Source of the DNA: Nitrospirota bacterium
GTDB taxonomy: Bacteria > Nitrospirota > Nitrospiria > 2-01-FULL-66-17
Assembly: GCA_040757335.1 (NCBI GenBank)
Contig: JBFLXB010000033.1
Span: 1 to 41,426 of the forward strand
DNA: 41,426 nucleotides
Reading direction: 5' to 3'
A program made the translations under genes and the position numbers. This document shows, piece after piece, positions 17,037 through 26,592 of this stretch (position 1 is its first letter; the number at the start of each line of letters is the position of its first letter). The notes under the pieces are model-generated. The model saw only the letters and a list, made by a program, of their open reading frames with translations. It ran no database searches and had not been told where the DNA came from.

Positions 17037-17218
17037 CGGCTGCTCAAAACGCTCAGATGCAAGGCCGCAGGAAGGAGGAAACCGCAGCGTACTGGTTCGT
17101 ACGTGAGGCGAGTGGCGCCACGAAGAAGTGGCGCCAAGTTACGAGCGCCGCCGAGACGGTGAGGCGGCCGAGGCTCCCCTCAGACTTTACGCAGCAGCTG
17201 GGCTTTTTCAGCAGCCGG
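17037..17218. repeat. Inverted-repeat element R1 (182 bp)
   Basis: The ends CGGCTGCTCAAAA (17037) and TTTTTCAGCAGCCGG (17218) are imperfect inverted repeats. The interior CAGATGCAAGGC...AGCGTAC...GTACGTGAG is shared with R2 (28662-28781) and R3 (31376-31510). A nested hairpin TGGCGCCAC/GTGGCGCCA lies at 17113-17136. It fills the gap between the DUF362 gene start and the stop codon of the gene at 17219-17710. It contains no gene. Confidence 0.8.
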
Positions 17219-17710
17219 TTAATCGCGACGCCCGAAGATCTTCGCATTCTCTCGCGCATCTTCTTCCAGCAGACGTCGCCAATCCCGCGGTTTGCGCGGG
17301 GCGGCGCGGAACTCCTGGTAGATCGCTTTGGCGAGTTCGACTCGATCCACGCCCTCGGGCGCGACCTGGATATCGATCTGGGCCATGGCCAGATCGAAGT
17401 CCGTGTTCATCACGGTCTCGGCGTCCATACTGTGCTCCTGGAGCACCTGGCGAATCACGCCGGCGTCCACGCCGAATCTTCGGGCCACGTCGTGGATATT
17501 GGCGGGCGCGTACCGTTTGTCCGGGCCGATTCCCAGGTGGTAGGCGCAAAAGAGTTGGAACGGATCGATCAACGCCGCATTCGAAGACTTCTGGTAGCTT
17601 GGCGGCCGACTGCTTCCGCCCGTGTCGTAGGAACGACCCGACGGCTTTGGGCGGTGATGAGGCGGTCCATGCCGTGGGCCCCCGCGCCGCGGGGGTTTAA
17701 ACGGCTTCAT
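17219..17710 (-). CDS. Unknown protein, basic N-terminus with helical domain
   Basis: About 163 residues. The first 45 are rich in Pro, Arg, Gly and His (MKPFKPPRRGGPRHGPP), probably disordered and possibly nucleic-acid binding. Residues about 55-150 form an alpha-helical region: LIDPFQLFCAYHLGIG, NIHDVARRFGVDAGVIRQVL (resembling a helix-turn-helix), then VDRVELAKAIYQEFRAAPRK. I recognise no named family. ATG 17710-17708 is chosen because it begins the conserved-looking sequence and overlaps the stop of a five-codon upstream frame. An upstream extension to 17857 is open but Arg-rich and repeat-derived. A role in RNA or DNA binding is only a suggestion. Confidence 0.6.
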   Translation of the reverse strand: MKPFKPPRRGGPRHGPPHHRPKPSGRSYDTGGSSRPPSYQKSSNAALIDPFQLFCAYHLGIGPDKRYAPANIHDVARRFGVDAGVIRQVLQEHSMDAETVMNTDFDLAMAQIDIQVAPEGVDRVELAKAIYQEFRAAPRKPRDWRRLLEEDARENAKIFGRRD

Positions 17711-17724
17711 GAGAACGTAACCAT
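17707..17724 (-). other. Five-codon leader frame overlapping the 17710 start codon
   Basis: ATG 17724-17722 encodes MVTFS and stops at TGA 17709-17707, overlapping the ATG of the next gene as ATGA. AAGGAGG lies 12 nt upstream of it, and the main ATG itself lacks a nearby ribosome site. This would allow translational coupling, but so short a frame can arise by chance. Confidence 0.3.
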
Positions 17725-17761
17725 AATGAGCTATGACCTCCTTCAGACCACATCGATTGAT

Positions 17762-17785
17762 GTATAGACGTATAGATGCATAGAC
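17762..17785. repeat. Three tandem 8-bp units
   Basis: GTATAGAC, GTATAGAT and GCATAGAC lie in a row, followed by a partial GTAC. They sit about 50 bp upstream of the gene at 17219-17710 and could be a regulator-binding array or a slippage-prone tract. On the - strand they supply several TATACG/TATACA sequences resembling -10 boxes. Confidence 0.6.
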
Positions 17786-17886
17786 GTACACTCTACTCCG
17801 ACGCGACCTGGATTTCCACCCATTACGCCTAAACCCTGTCGTGATGCGGCCCCGCACCGGACCTCTACTCCAAAATTTCTTGTACG

Positions 17887-17984
17887 CGTCAAGGTTTTTT
17901 CTTGACGGTCCTGCATCGTATCTGCTATTTATACGCTCCTTTTAGTGTTCATTGACGGCGACCTCCCCACAGATCAGCCGTCAA
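17887..17984. promoter_or_regulatory. Four TTGACG/CGTCAA motifs and possible promoter before the lipoprotein gene
   Basis: CGTCAAG (17887-17893) and CTTGACG (17901-17907) form an inverted pair around GTTTTTT. TTGACGGC (17952-17959) and GCCGTCAA (17977-17984) form a second, perfect 8-bp pair. The second motif also serves as a -35 box, TTGACG (17902-17907), with TATTTA (17926-17931) 18 nt on. This is part of a gene-free stretch from 17858 to 18182. The arrangement fits either a dimeric-repressor operator over a promoter or alternative RNA hairpins; the sequence does not decide between them. Confidence 0.45.
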
Positions 17985-18007
17985 GTCAGGCCATTCTCAT
18001 GCAGTAA

Positions 18008-18047
18008 CCACGAACCTCCTGCCGTTCGTCGCGAGGAGAGGTCGTGG
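18008..18047 (+). promoter_or_regulatory. Stem-loop in the lipoprotein gene leader
   Basis: CCACGA (18008-18013) pairs perfectly with TCGTGG (18042-18047), and inside it CCTCCT faces AGGAGAGG. With a start near 17938 the leader to ATG 18183 would be about 245 nt, unusually long. I could not match it to a known riboswitch such as the GEMM c-di-GMP type. Confidence 0.35.
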
Positions 18048-18182
18048 AGTCTCTTCTTCGGTTGAGGTTCCGATGAAGTGCAGCCCGTCTTTCTTGGTTC
18101 CGACCATCCAATACCCGTTGATCAACAGTGGCTTCCCGTCCAGAGCCACAAGACGTCCAACCTATTCACCGGAGGAGATGAA

Positions 18183-19124
18183 ATGTGGTACCGAGGCTAT
18201 CTCGCATTGCTTCTAGTGACGGCGCTGGGATCAGTGTCGTGTAACGAAGACGATATTATTGCCGCAGCGGCAGGGGACCCGGTTCCTACCGGCATGGGAG
18301 TCATGACGTCTACAGCTGCCGCTGGGGCCGTGAATGCTGTGGCCTTGGTGTTGAACGACGCAGCGCTAGCTTCGACGAAGCCGTCTCCGCAGGCCGCCTC
18401 GCCAAGTGTCGTACTCGGGGTGTTTCCGGAGCTGAGTTCGATCCAGTGTGGCACCGGCAGCATGACGATCAGCGGGGATACATCGACACTGCCGGCTAAC
18501 TTGGGCGTGACCTTCAGCGCCTGCCAGGATGGCCCGTACACGGTTAATGGCGGAGCGACTATCACTATTCCGAGCGTGCGGACGTGTACCGAGGATACCG
18601 ATGAGCCGCCCGACTTTAATCACGACGTACCCAACTCATTGACGGGCACTGTCACCAATGGCACTACGGTCACAGTCGACGGTCAGGTTCTGACACTCAC
18701 GAACATAGGCATCGCTATTACGAACCCACGGTACGATGGGTATCCTGATCCCCCTTATCAATCAGATCCGACCGGAGATGGCGGAACCTGTGGGATCGTC
18801 TCGGCGGATGTCGTTGCTACTGGTCAGGTGAGCACGGAGTTTCAGGGCGAGACCACCACGATCGATTTCGGGTCGAGCTCCCTCAACGTCAGTTTCGTGG
18901 GGAGCGCCACCCAAGTGGAAGCCACGATCGCCGGGGACATCACCATCGATACGATCTGCACCGATGGGGCGTTTCCCCTCACCATCAGCACGGTTCCGAC
19001 CGATCCACTCGTGTTTCCCGACAACGGGGACGGAACGCCGACGAGTGGAACCCTTATCGTGAATGGGGAGACGGTGAACTTCTTGACCAACCCGAGCGCC
19101 ATTCCGTGCAGCGGCTTCCTTTAA
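18183..19124 (+). CDS. Predicted lipoprotein of unknown function
   Basis: A 313-residue protein. Its N-terminus MWYRGYLALLLVTALGSVSC is a lipoprotein signal with lipobox LGSVSC, so it is lipidated on Cys20 and probably outer-membrane or surface located. The mature part is rich in Thr, Ser, Val and Gly, with several cysteines (IQCGTG, FSACQDG, RTCTED, GTCGIV, TICTDG, IPCSGF) that could form disulphides, and it looks beta-rich. No family is recognised. ATG 18183 follows GGAGGAG (18171-18177) at 5 nt, a strong site; the frame is open back to 18078 but lacks support. It precedes the subtilisin-like protease gene by 190 nt on the same strand, separated by a hairpin. Codon use looks less GC-rich than in the housekeeping genes. 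Confidence 0.8.
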   Translation: MWYRGYLALLLVTALGSVSCNEDDIIAAAAGDPVPTGMGVMTSTAAAGAVNAVALVLNDAALASTKPSPQAASPSVVLGVFPELSSIQCGTGSMTISGDTSTLPANLGVTFSACQDGPYTVNGGATITIPSVRTCTEDTDEPPDFNHDVPNSLTGTVTNGTTVTVDGQVLTLTNIGIAITNPRYDGYPDPPYQSDPTGDGGTCGIVSADVVATGQVSTEFQGETTTIDFGSSSLNVSFVGSATQVEATIAGDITIDTICTDGAFPLTISTVPTDPLVFPDNGDGTPTSGTLIVNGETVNFLTNPSAIPCSGFL

Positions 19125-19154
19125 ACCTCTGACCAGTAAGAGCATGGCCCACAG

Positions 19155-19186
19155 CCGCCCGGCCGAATCAGCTTTCGGCCGGGCGG
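19155..19186 (+). terminator. Strong hairpin after the lipoprotein gene
   Basis: CCGCCCGGCCGAA (19155-19167) pairs perfectly with TTCGGCCGGGCGG (19174-19186) around a 6-nt loop, 30 nt after the stop codon. No T tract follows, so it is either an atypical terminator or an mRNA-stabilising structure. Confidence 0.55.
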
Positions 19187-19314
19187 TGCACTCCTTTGGC
19201 AGTCTCGTCGAGAATGTGTCAGACAGCTAGTAGTCTCTTCGTGGGTCGTCAACAATATTAGGCTTCTGGTCGTAACAACCTCAAGCTGGGTCAATTGGTC
19301 TGGGACTGGGTCTT

Positions 19315-21876
19315 ATGACGATGACCACTCTAACCGGGGGCGAATATGACTCAACTCAACTCAACTCAACTCAACTCACAACACATGCGGTGCGGTGTCT
19401 GTTAATCGCATTCTGGGCTTACGGTAGCGCATATGGGGAAACACTCCCTGAGCCAGATCAGTCCGTCACGAATCAAAAAGCAGCATTACATCAGAAGCTT
19501 AGGGCGAAGGCACGACAGGAAGGTGCTGTCCGCATTATTGTCGGCACAAAGATCGACAACGAATTCCGCCTCGAAGGGGAATTGGACTATGAGCAGGCAC
19601 AAACACAGCGTAGTTCCATTTCCCGTGCCCAGCAGTCTCTCCTGAATAGGCTGAAAGCACATGACACGCGACAGGTCAAGCCCTTTGAGGCCATTCCCTA
19701 CATGGCGATTCAAGTCGACGCGGACGGGTTGGAAGCTATTCTTGCGGATCCAGAGATAACTGGCGTAGAGGAAGACGCTCTTGCCGCTCCAAATCTTCCC
19801 ATAAGCGTTCCGATGATAGGAGCGAACGCCGTTTGGAACACAGGGTTTTCTGGCGCAGGACAGACGATTGCCATTCTAGATACCGGTGTTGATAGGACCC
19901 ATCCGTTTCTCGCAGGGAGGGTGGTTTCTGAAGCTTGCTACTCTACGTCAGACCCAATCAATTCCGTGTTGTCCTTGTGTCCGAATGGCGCTACTCAACA
20001 AATTGGAACGGGCTCCGGAGTGAATTGTCCGCTGTTCATCACAGGGTGCCAACATGGTACGCATGTCGCAGGAATAGCAGCGGGAAGAGAATACACCGGC
20101 ACACCTTTTTCTGGGGTCGCTAAGGATGCAACTCTGATTGCGATTCAGGTCTTTTCTCGTCACGACTCCATCAATGTCTGCGGTCTGGAGCCGATTCCCT
20201 GTGCCAGAACCTACACGTCCGACTACATTCGGGGCCTTCAACGCGTCTACGACCTGCGGAATACCTATGCAATCGCGGCTGTGAATATGAGCTTGGGAGG
20301 AGCGCCATACTATTCGAGTTCCAGCGGATGTGACAGCGCCAATACCTCTACGAAGTCTATAATTGACACGCTTCGATCTGTGGGAATTGCCACCGTTGTT
20401 TCTTCAGGCAACGATGCAACTCTTACACAACTACCGACCCCAGCCTGTATTTCGACGGCTGTTAGTGTCGGATCGGTCACTGGGCTCTCGACAATTTCTC
20501 ATTTCTCAAATAGCGCGAGTTGGCTGTCTTTGTTAGCCCCGGGGGGCGATGGGAATCCGACGTATCCATACGGCGGCGGCGGGATACAGAGTTCTATTCC
20601 GGCAGGAGGGTTCGAGTTATTGTCTGGCACATCCATGGCCGCCCCCCATGTGGCTGGCGCGTGGGCTATTTTGAAGTCTAAAAAAGCGAATGCATCAGTC
20701 AGCGAATTACTCACAACCCTAACCAGTACCGGAACCCCGATACTTGATACAAGGAATGGAATCGTCAAGCCAATGATTCGGGTAGATCTGGCGGCTGCCA
20801 CGCTCCCTGCGCCTCCCCCGGCGCCGCCGGGGGTGAGTATTGATACCGGCGGGTATCATTCCTGCGGCGTGATTTCCGGCGCTTTGCGTTGCTGGGGAAA
20901 CAATGCTTACGGAGGGTTGGGTAACGGAACGACGACCAACTCAACCACCGGCGTTCCAGTCAGTGGAATTAGTACAGCCACCTCCGTTTCCACCGGCGCT
21001 CTACACACATGCGCTCGCCTCTCTGATAGCACAGTCCGTTGCTGGGGATACAACTATTCCGGGCAACTGGGTGACGGGACTACCACCCATCGACTAACGC
21101 CGGTATCGGTCAGCAACCTAGGCGGCGCCGCAATCGCCATTGCTACGGGTAGCTTTCACACGTGTGCCTTACTCTCAGGTGGCACGGTCCGCTGCTGGGG
21201 ACAAAATAATTACGGCCAACTGGGTGACGGCACCACAACGAACAGACCTACACCGGTCTCAGTTAGTAATTTGGGTGGCACGGCGCTGGCCATTACGGCA
21301 GACGGCTCGCACACATGCGCGTTACTCTCAACCGCCAGCGTGCGCTGCTGGGGATATAACCCATGGGGTCAACTAGGCAATGGGACAAAGGCAATTAGCG
21401 TGACCACTCCTGTAACAGTTAGCGGGATTAGCTCGGCCACGGCTGTTGCAGCTGGCGGTGGTCATACGTGCGCTCGCCTTTCGAACAGCACGGTCCGTTG
21501 CTGGGGGCGTAACCAGTATGGTCAATTGGGCAACGGAACCATGTCCGATGCCACCACACCTGTGACAGTCAGCGGTATCAGTACCGCTTCGGCGATTTCT
21601 GGTGGCGGCAGCCACACGTGTGCGATCCTCGCAGATAGTACAGTCCGCTGCTGGGGATATAATTCGTTTGGCCAACTGGGTAACGGGACAACAACCAACG
21701 CTACAACGCCTGTAACGGTCAGCGGGATCAATACAGCCACGGGCATGTCGGCTGGCGGTCACGGCACATGCTCGCGTCTCTCTGATGGCACGGCGCGTTG
21801 TTGGGGTTTCAACAACTACGGGCAGCTGGGAAACGGGACTACGACTAATTCCTCAATCCCCGTTGTCGTTCAGTGA
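19315..21876 (+). CDS. Subtilisin-like serine protease with seven RCC1 repeats
   Basis: An 853-residue secreted S8-family protease as read from ATG 19315. A signal peptide lies at about 25-41 (AVRCLLIAFWAYGSAYG). Residues about 70-155 resemble an inhibitor_I9 propeptide, ending ITGVEEDALA. The catalytic domain (about 165-500) has Asp189 (ILDTGVD), His247 (HGTHVAG), oxyanion Asn in SSGNDAT and nucleophile Ser440 (GTSMAAPHVAG), so it should be active. After a Pro-rich linker, residues about 507-853 are seven RCC1 repeats of about 49 residues, each with HTCA...VRCWG...GQLGNGT, probably a cysteine-bearing beta-propeller that binds a partner or substrate. The start is ambiguous: six ACTCA units at 19349-19378 lie between ATG 19315 and the signal peptide, and ATG 19346, with better-placed GGGGG, is one frame off. 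Base composition is more AT-rich than the flanks. Confidence 0.93.
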   Translation: MTMTTLTGGEYDSTQLNSTQLTTHAVRCLLIAFWAYGSAYGETLPEPDQSVTNQKAALHQKLRAKARQEGAVRIIVGTKIDNEFRLEGELDYEQAQTQRSSISRAQQSLLNRLKAHDTRQVKPFEAIPYMAIQVDADGLEAILADPEITGVEEDALAAPNLPISVPMIGANAVWNTGFSGAGQTIAILDTGVDRTHPFLAGRVVSEACYSTSDPINSVLSLCPNGATQQIGTGSGVNCPLFITGCQHGTHVAGIAAGREYTGTPFSGVAKDATLIAIQVFSRHDSINVCGLEPIPCARTYTSDYIRGLQRVYDLRNTYAIAAVNMSLGGAPYYSSSSGCDSANTSTKSIIDTLRSVGIATVVSSGNDATLTQLPTPACISTAVSVGSVTGLSTISHFSNSASWLSLLAPGGDGNPTYPYGGGGIQSSIPAGGFELLSGTSMAAPHVAGAWAILKSKKANASVSELLTTLTSTGTPILDTRNGIVKPMIRVDLAAATLPAPPPAPPGVSIDTGGYHSCGVISGALRCWGNNAYGGLGNGTTTNSTTGVPVSGISTATSVSTGALHTCARLSDSTVRCWGYNYSGQLGDGTTTHRLTPVSVSNLGGAAIAIATGSFHTCALLSGGTVRCWGQNNYGQLGDGTTTNRPTPVSVSNLGGTALAITADGSHTCALLSTASVRCWGYNPWGQLGNGTKAISVTTPVTVSGISSATAVAAGGGHTCARLSNSTVRCWGRNQYGQLGNGTMSDATTPVTVSGISTASAISGGGSHTCAILADSTVRCWGYNSFGQLGNGTTTNATTPVTVSGINTATGMSAGGHGTCSRLSDGTARCWGFNNYGQLGNGTTTNSSIPVVVQ
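19349..19378. repeat. Pentanucleotide tandem repeat (ACTCA)x6 in the protease 5' end
   Basis: Six perfect 5-bp units lie within the first 22 codons of the protease gene. Because the unit is not a multiple of three, gain or loss of one unit changes frame. From ATG 19315 the present six units are in frame. From ATG 19346 the present state stops at TAA after 18 codons past the ATG, and removal of one unit would bring it into frame with the protease. Confidence 0.92.
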
Positions 21877-21995
21877 TCGGTCGGGCTCAGGACGCCCGTA
21901 GCGCCAGTGAGGGCTTCCGCCTTGGTCGGTGGGCCGAGCCTGTATGGCGGCCGCGAGGCGCGCGCTGAAGTGCTCGTTTGTCGAGCCGCGATCAT

Positions 21996-22747
21996 CTAGG
22001 GGGATGCGCCAGCCCGTTGCCGCAGCGCTTCGTACAGCACCACCGCGGCGGCCACCGACACGTTGAGCGACGATACGCGTCCCTGCATGGGCACGCGCAC
22101 GCGGAAGTCGCACGCCTTGAGCGTGGAGGCGCGCAGGCCTTCGCCTTCGTGGCCTACCACGATGGCGAGGGGGGAGCGGTAGTCGATCGCGGTGTAGAGT
22201 GACTCTCCCTTCGCATCAAGCCCCACCAGCCAGCAGCCTGCGGACTTCATCTGCTCCATTGCGCGAGCGAGATTCACGACTTGAGCCACGGGCAGGTGGC
22301 TGAGCGCCCCGGCCGAGGCTTTCATCGCGACCGCGGTGACGCCGGCTGAACGACGTTGAGGGACGACCAAGCCGTGCGCGCCCACGGCTTCGGCGGTGCG
22401 GGCGATGGCGCCCAGGTTGCGCGGATCTTCCACGCCGTCAAGCACGACCAAGAACGGGCCGCCGGGGCGCTGCGCGGCGTCAGCCAGGAGATCCTCGAAC
22501 GGGCGGTAGAGGCCTTGGGTCAGGAACGCGACCAGGCCCTGGTGTTTGGGTGTCCCGGCCAGGCGCTCCAGCGCCTCGCGGGGTTCATGGTGGACGGGAA
22601 TGCCGCGCTCGCGCGCAGCACGTTCGATCTCGTCGATCTCGTTGCCGCGGCGGCCGCGTTGGATCAGGATCCGACGGAACGAGCGTCCGGCTCTGAGGCT
22701 TTCCAGGACGGCGTTGACGCCGCAGACGGTCTCTTCACGCTGGCTGC

Positions 22748-22751
<4 letters not shown>
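21996..22751 (-). CDS. rlmB: 23S rRNA 2'-O-methyltransferase RlmB-type (TrmH/SpoU family)
   Basis: A 251-residue SPOUT-family enzyme using S-adenosylmethionine to methylate a ribose, by homology G2251 of 23S rRNA. The N-terminal substrate-binding domain reads VCGVNAVLESLRAGRSFRRI. The SPOUT knot motifs are FLVVLDGVEDPRNLGAIART, AIVVGHEGEGL and VPMQGRVSSLNVSVAAAVVL, all intact. GTG 22751-22749 overlaps the cysS stop codon (GTGA), so I take it as the start; the open frame to 22841 lies within cysS. RlmB and the related TrmH are hard to tell apart, but the conserved cysS-rlmB pair favours RlmB. It is the last gene of the surE-pcm-cysS-rlmB transcript. Confidence 0.92.
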
Positions 22752-24258
<1,507 letters not shown>

Positions 24259-24262
<4 letters not shown>

Positions 24263-24945
24263 GCGAGGCCTCGACCGAAAGAGGCAATCGCCGACACGGC
24301 CGCATCGGACGGCCAAGCGTGCGTGCCGATCAGGGGCACGAACGCGCAGTCCGTCAGCACGGTGGTCTGCACGCCGCTCGAGCGTTTCACCACCTTGATG
24401 AGCCGTTGGTCCTGGCGGTCGCCCACCGGGGCCACGAGCCGTCCGCCCTCTTTGAGTTGGTCGATCAACGGCTGCGGGACGGCGGGCGCGCCGGCCGTGA
24501 CGAGGATGGCGTCGAACGGCGCTTCCTCCGGCCAACCGAACGAGCCGTCGAACACCTTGATGACCACGTTGAACAGCTTGAGGCGATCGAGCAACTCGCG
24601 CGCGCGGTCGGCCAGAGGTTTGATGCGCTCTACCGAATACACGCGTGAGGCGAGGTGAGCCAGAATCGCGGCCTGATAGCCCGAGCCGGTGCCGACTTCC
24701 AACACCCGCTCCGACCCGGTCAGGGCCAGCGCCTGCGTCATGAGCGCCACCATGTAGGGCTGCGAAATGGTTTGGCGCTCGCCGATGGGCAACGCCCGAT
24801 CCTCGTAGGCGCGGTCGGCCAGCGCGGACTCCACAAAGAGATGCCGCGGCACCCCTCCCATGGCGACGAGCACGCGCCGGTCCGAAATACCCCGCGCTTC
24901 CAGTTGCTCGGCGAGCATGCGCTCTCTCAGACGATCAAAGTCCAC
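24259..24945 (-). CDS. pcm: Protein-L-isoaspartate O-methyltransferase
   Basis: A repair enzyme that methylates isoaspartyl residues in aged proteins with S-adenosylmethionine; cytoplasmic, about 228 residues. The binding motif is [16 protein letters not shown]. The PCMT signature includes [14 protein letters not shown] upstream, and [20 protein letters not shown] is motif II/III. GTG 24945 ([20 protein letters not shown]) is chosen to keep the family N-terminal helix; ATG 24918 is the alternative. The gene lies 38 nt after surE and overlaps cysS by 4 nt. The surE-pcm pairing is widespread. Confidence 0.95.
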
Positions 24946-24983
24946 GGGAGGTCGCGTTGACCGGAGCGACGCGGCGGCGCTCC

Positions 24984-25772
24984 TTATCGGGCCCGCCGCG
25001 CCGCGGACCTCGACAGCCGAGGCTCCCACGTCGCCAGCGTGGACAGGGCGGAATAGTTGGTCAAATCAAGGTGCACGGGGCTCACGGAAATGTAGCCAGC
25101 CTGCACGGCCCCGAAGTCGGTGCCCTCGTTTTCGACTCCGAACATCCGATTCCCCCCGATCCAGTAGTATTTGCGGCCCCGCGGATCTCTGTTTTCGATG
25201 ATGTCGTTGGCGTCGTAGGAGCGGCGGCCCAGGCGCGTGATCTTGACCCCGCGGACGTCGGCAGATTTCAGGTCCGGGACGTTCACATTGAGCAGCGTAT
25301 CGCGGGGGAGACCCTGTTCCAACACGGCCTCGGCCAGCTGCACCGCCACCTCCGCGGCCGCGTCGAACTGGAAGGCGCCCTCGCCGGCCTGCGAGACGGC
25401 GATCGAGGGGATGCCCAACAGCGTCCCTTCCATGGCTGCCGAAACCGTGCCGGAATAGGTGACGTCGTCGGCCAGGTTCTCACCCAAGTTGATGCCGGAG
25501 ACGACCAAGGCGGGCCGCTCCTTGAGGATGGTGATGACTCCCAGGTTGATGCAGTCGGTGGGCGTGCCGCTGGTGCTGTAGACGCCGTCCGCGAGCTGAG
25601 TGACGCGCAGGGGTTTGTGCAGCGTGATGGCGTGGCTGGCGGCATTGCGCTCGCCGTCGGGGGCCACGACCGTGACGTCTCCGATCGCACGCAAGGCTTC
25701 GGCCAGGCGTTTGAGGCCCAAGGAGTGCACACCGTCGTCGTTGGAGATCAGGATTCTGGGTTTGGAGGACAT
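24984..25772 (-). CDS. surE: 5'/3'-nucleotidase SurE
   Basis: A 262-residue metal-dependent nucleotidase/exopolyphosphatase. The N-terminal metal site [14 protein letters not shown] has the NDDG motif. The [20 protein letters not shown] motif is the family signature, and [12 protein letters not shown] near the C-terminus also matches. ATG 25772-25770 ([14 protein letters not shown]) gives the normal start. The terminator at 25821-25861 precedes it, so surE probably has its own promoter, which I could not locate, or depends on read-through from the ihfA-merR-tRNA unit. Confidence 0.96.
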   Translation of the reverse strand: MSSKPRILISNDDGVHSLGLKRLAEALRAIGDVTVVAPDGERNAASHAITLHKPLRVTQLADGVYSTSGTPTDCINLGVITILKERPALVVSGINLGENLADDVTYSGTVSAAMEGTLLGIPSIAVSQAGEGAFQFDAAAEVAVQLAEAVLEQGLPRDTLLNVNVPDLKSADVRGVKITRLGRRSYDANDIIENRDPRGRKYYWIGGNRMFGVENEGTDFGAVQAGYISVSPVHLDLTNYSALSTLATWEPRLSRSAARRAR

Positions 25773-25820
25773 GAGCAAAGCCGGCGTCGTGCTAAAGCCT
25801 TGGAGACACACTCCGTCTGC

Positions 25821-25861
25821 AGAAAGAAAACAGCCGAGGCCACGGAACTCGCAGCCTCGGC
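25821..25861 (-). terminator. Rho-independent terminator after tRNA-Pro
   Basis: On the - strand GCCGAGGC (25861-25854) pairs with GCCTCGGC (25840-25833), followed by TGTTTTCTTTC. This would end the ihfA-merR-tRNA-Pro transcript before surE. Confidence 0.7.
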
Positions 25862-25956
25862 GCTGGAATGCCGCGCCTACGTGGCGTCACGAAAACGCGA
25901 TGCAGAATGTCCTAAACCGAAACACTCTCCAAGCCTCGGCGCTGGAGACCGCGCCT
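25854..25956. repeat. Direct repeat in the tRNA-Pro to surE gap
   Basis: GCCTCGGCGCTGGA occurs at 25854-25867 and again at 25933-25946, each followed within 3 nt by CCGCGCCT(A/G)CGT. The 79-bp spacing suggests a local duplication. Otherwise the stretch 25862-26045 holds no gene I can support. Confidence 0.6.
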
Positions 25957-26045
25957 GCGTTTGGCTACGCAAGCGAGAACCTGCACCGCGCCTGGTAAGG
26001 CGCGGAATACAAGTAGTTCCACTCACCGACCAGGTGGCGAAGCAA

Positions 26046-26126
<81 letters not shown>

Positions 26127-26139
26127 CCCCGTGAAGATG

Positions 26140-26592
26140 TTATGATCGCCCGCGCCCCTCGTGCTCCGCACCTGGCTTGGCGGACACGGGGCGCGGCGCG
26201 CACGACTTCAGATCATCCAAGATCGACTGCAGTTGCCCGCGAATCTGGCCCAGGAGCGCGCGTTTTTCCACCGGGTCGGCCTGTCCGCCGCCGCGCAGTC
26301 GCTTACGCGCGCCGGCGATCGTGAACCCCTGTTCGTACAGCATCCGTTTGATCTGGAGCACGAGGTCCACGTCCTTCTTCGTATACACCCGCTGCCCTCC
26401 CGAACTTTTTCGGGGCCGCAGCACCGGAAACTCGGTTTCCCAGTACCGCAGAACGTACGACTCCAACCCCGTGAGTCGGCTGACCTCGCCGATCTTGTAG
26501 AAGAGTCTGTCGCTCGATAGTGCGCCGATCGCTCGTTTCCCGCGCGAACTACCGGTGACCGGGGACGCTGATGATCGATCCGGAGCGCTCAT
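26140..26592 (-). CDS. MerR-family regulator next to ihfA
   Basis: A 150-residue protein. After a Ser-rich N-terminal tail of about 28 residues comes a MerR winged helix-turn-helix (about 29-98): RLFYKIGEVSRLTGLESYVL, RYWETEFPVL, GGQRVYTKKDVDLVL. A short helix (about 110-133) could be the dimer coiled coil. There are no cysteines in a metal-binding pattern, so it is not a metal sensor of the MerR/CueR kind. It belongs to the small MerR group conserved beside ihfA, whose targets are not well defined. Its ATG overlaps the ihfA stop codon (ATGA). Confidence 0.9.
   Translation of the reverse strand: MSAPDRSSASPVTGSSRGKRAIGALSSDRLFYKIGEVSRLTGLESYVLRYWETEFPVLRPRKSSGGQRVYTKKDVDLVLQIKRMLYEQGFTIAGARKRLRGGGQADPVEKRALLGQIRGQLQSILDDLKSCAPRPVSAKPGAEHEGRGRS

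Noticed and set aside
17887-18182. c-di-GMP (GEMM) riboswitch in the lipoprotein leader
   Set aside because: Stems exist, but the conserved GEMM core and tetraloop-receptor elements are not recognisable.
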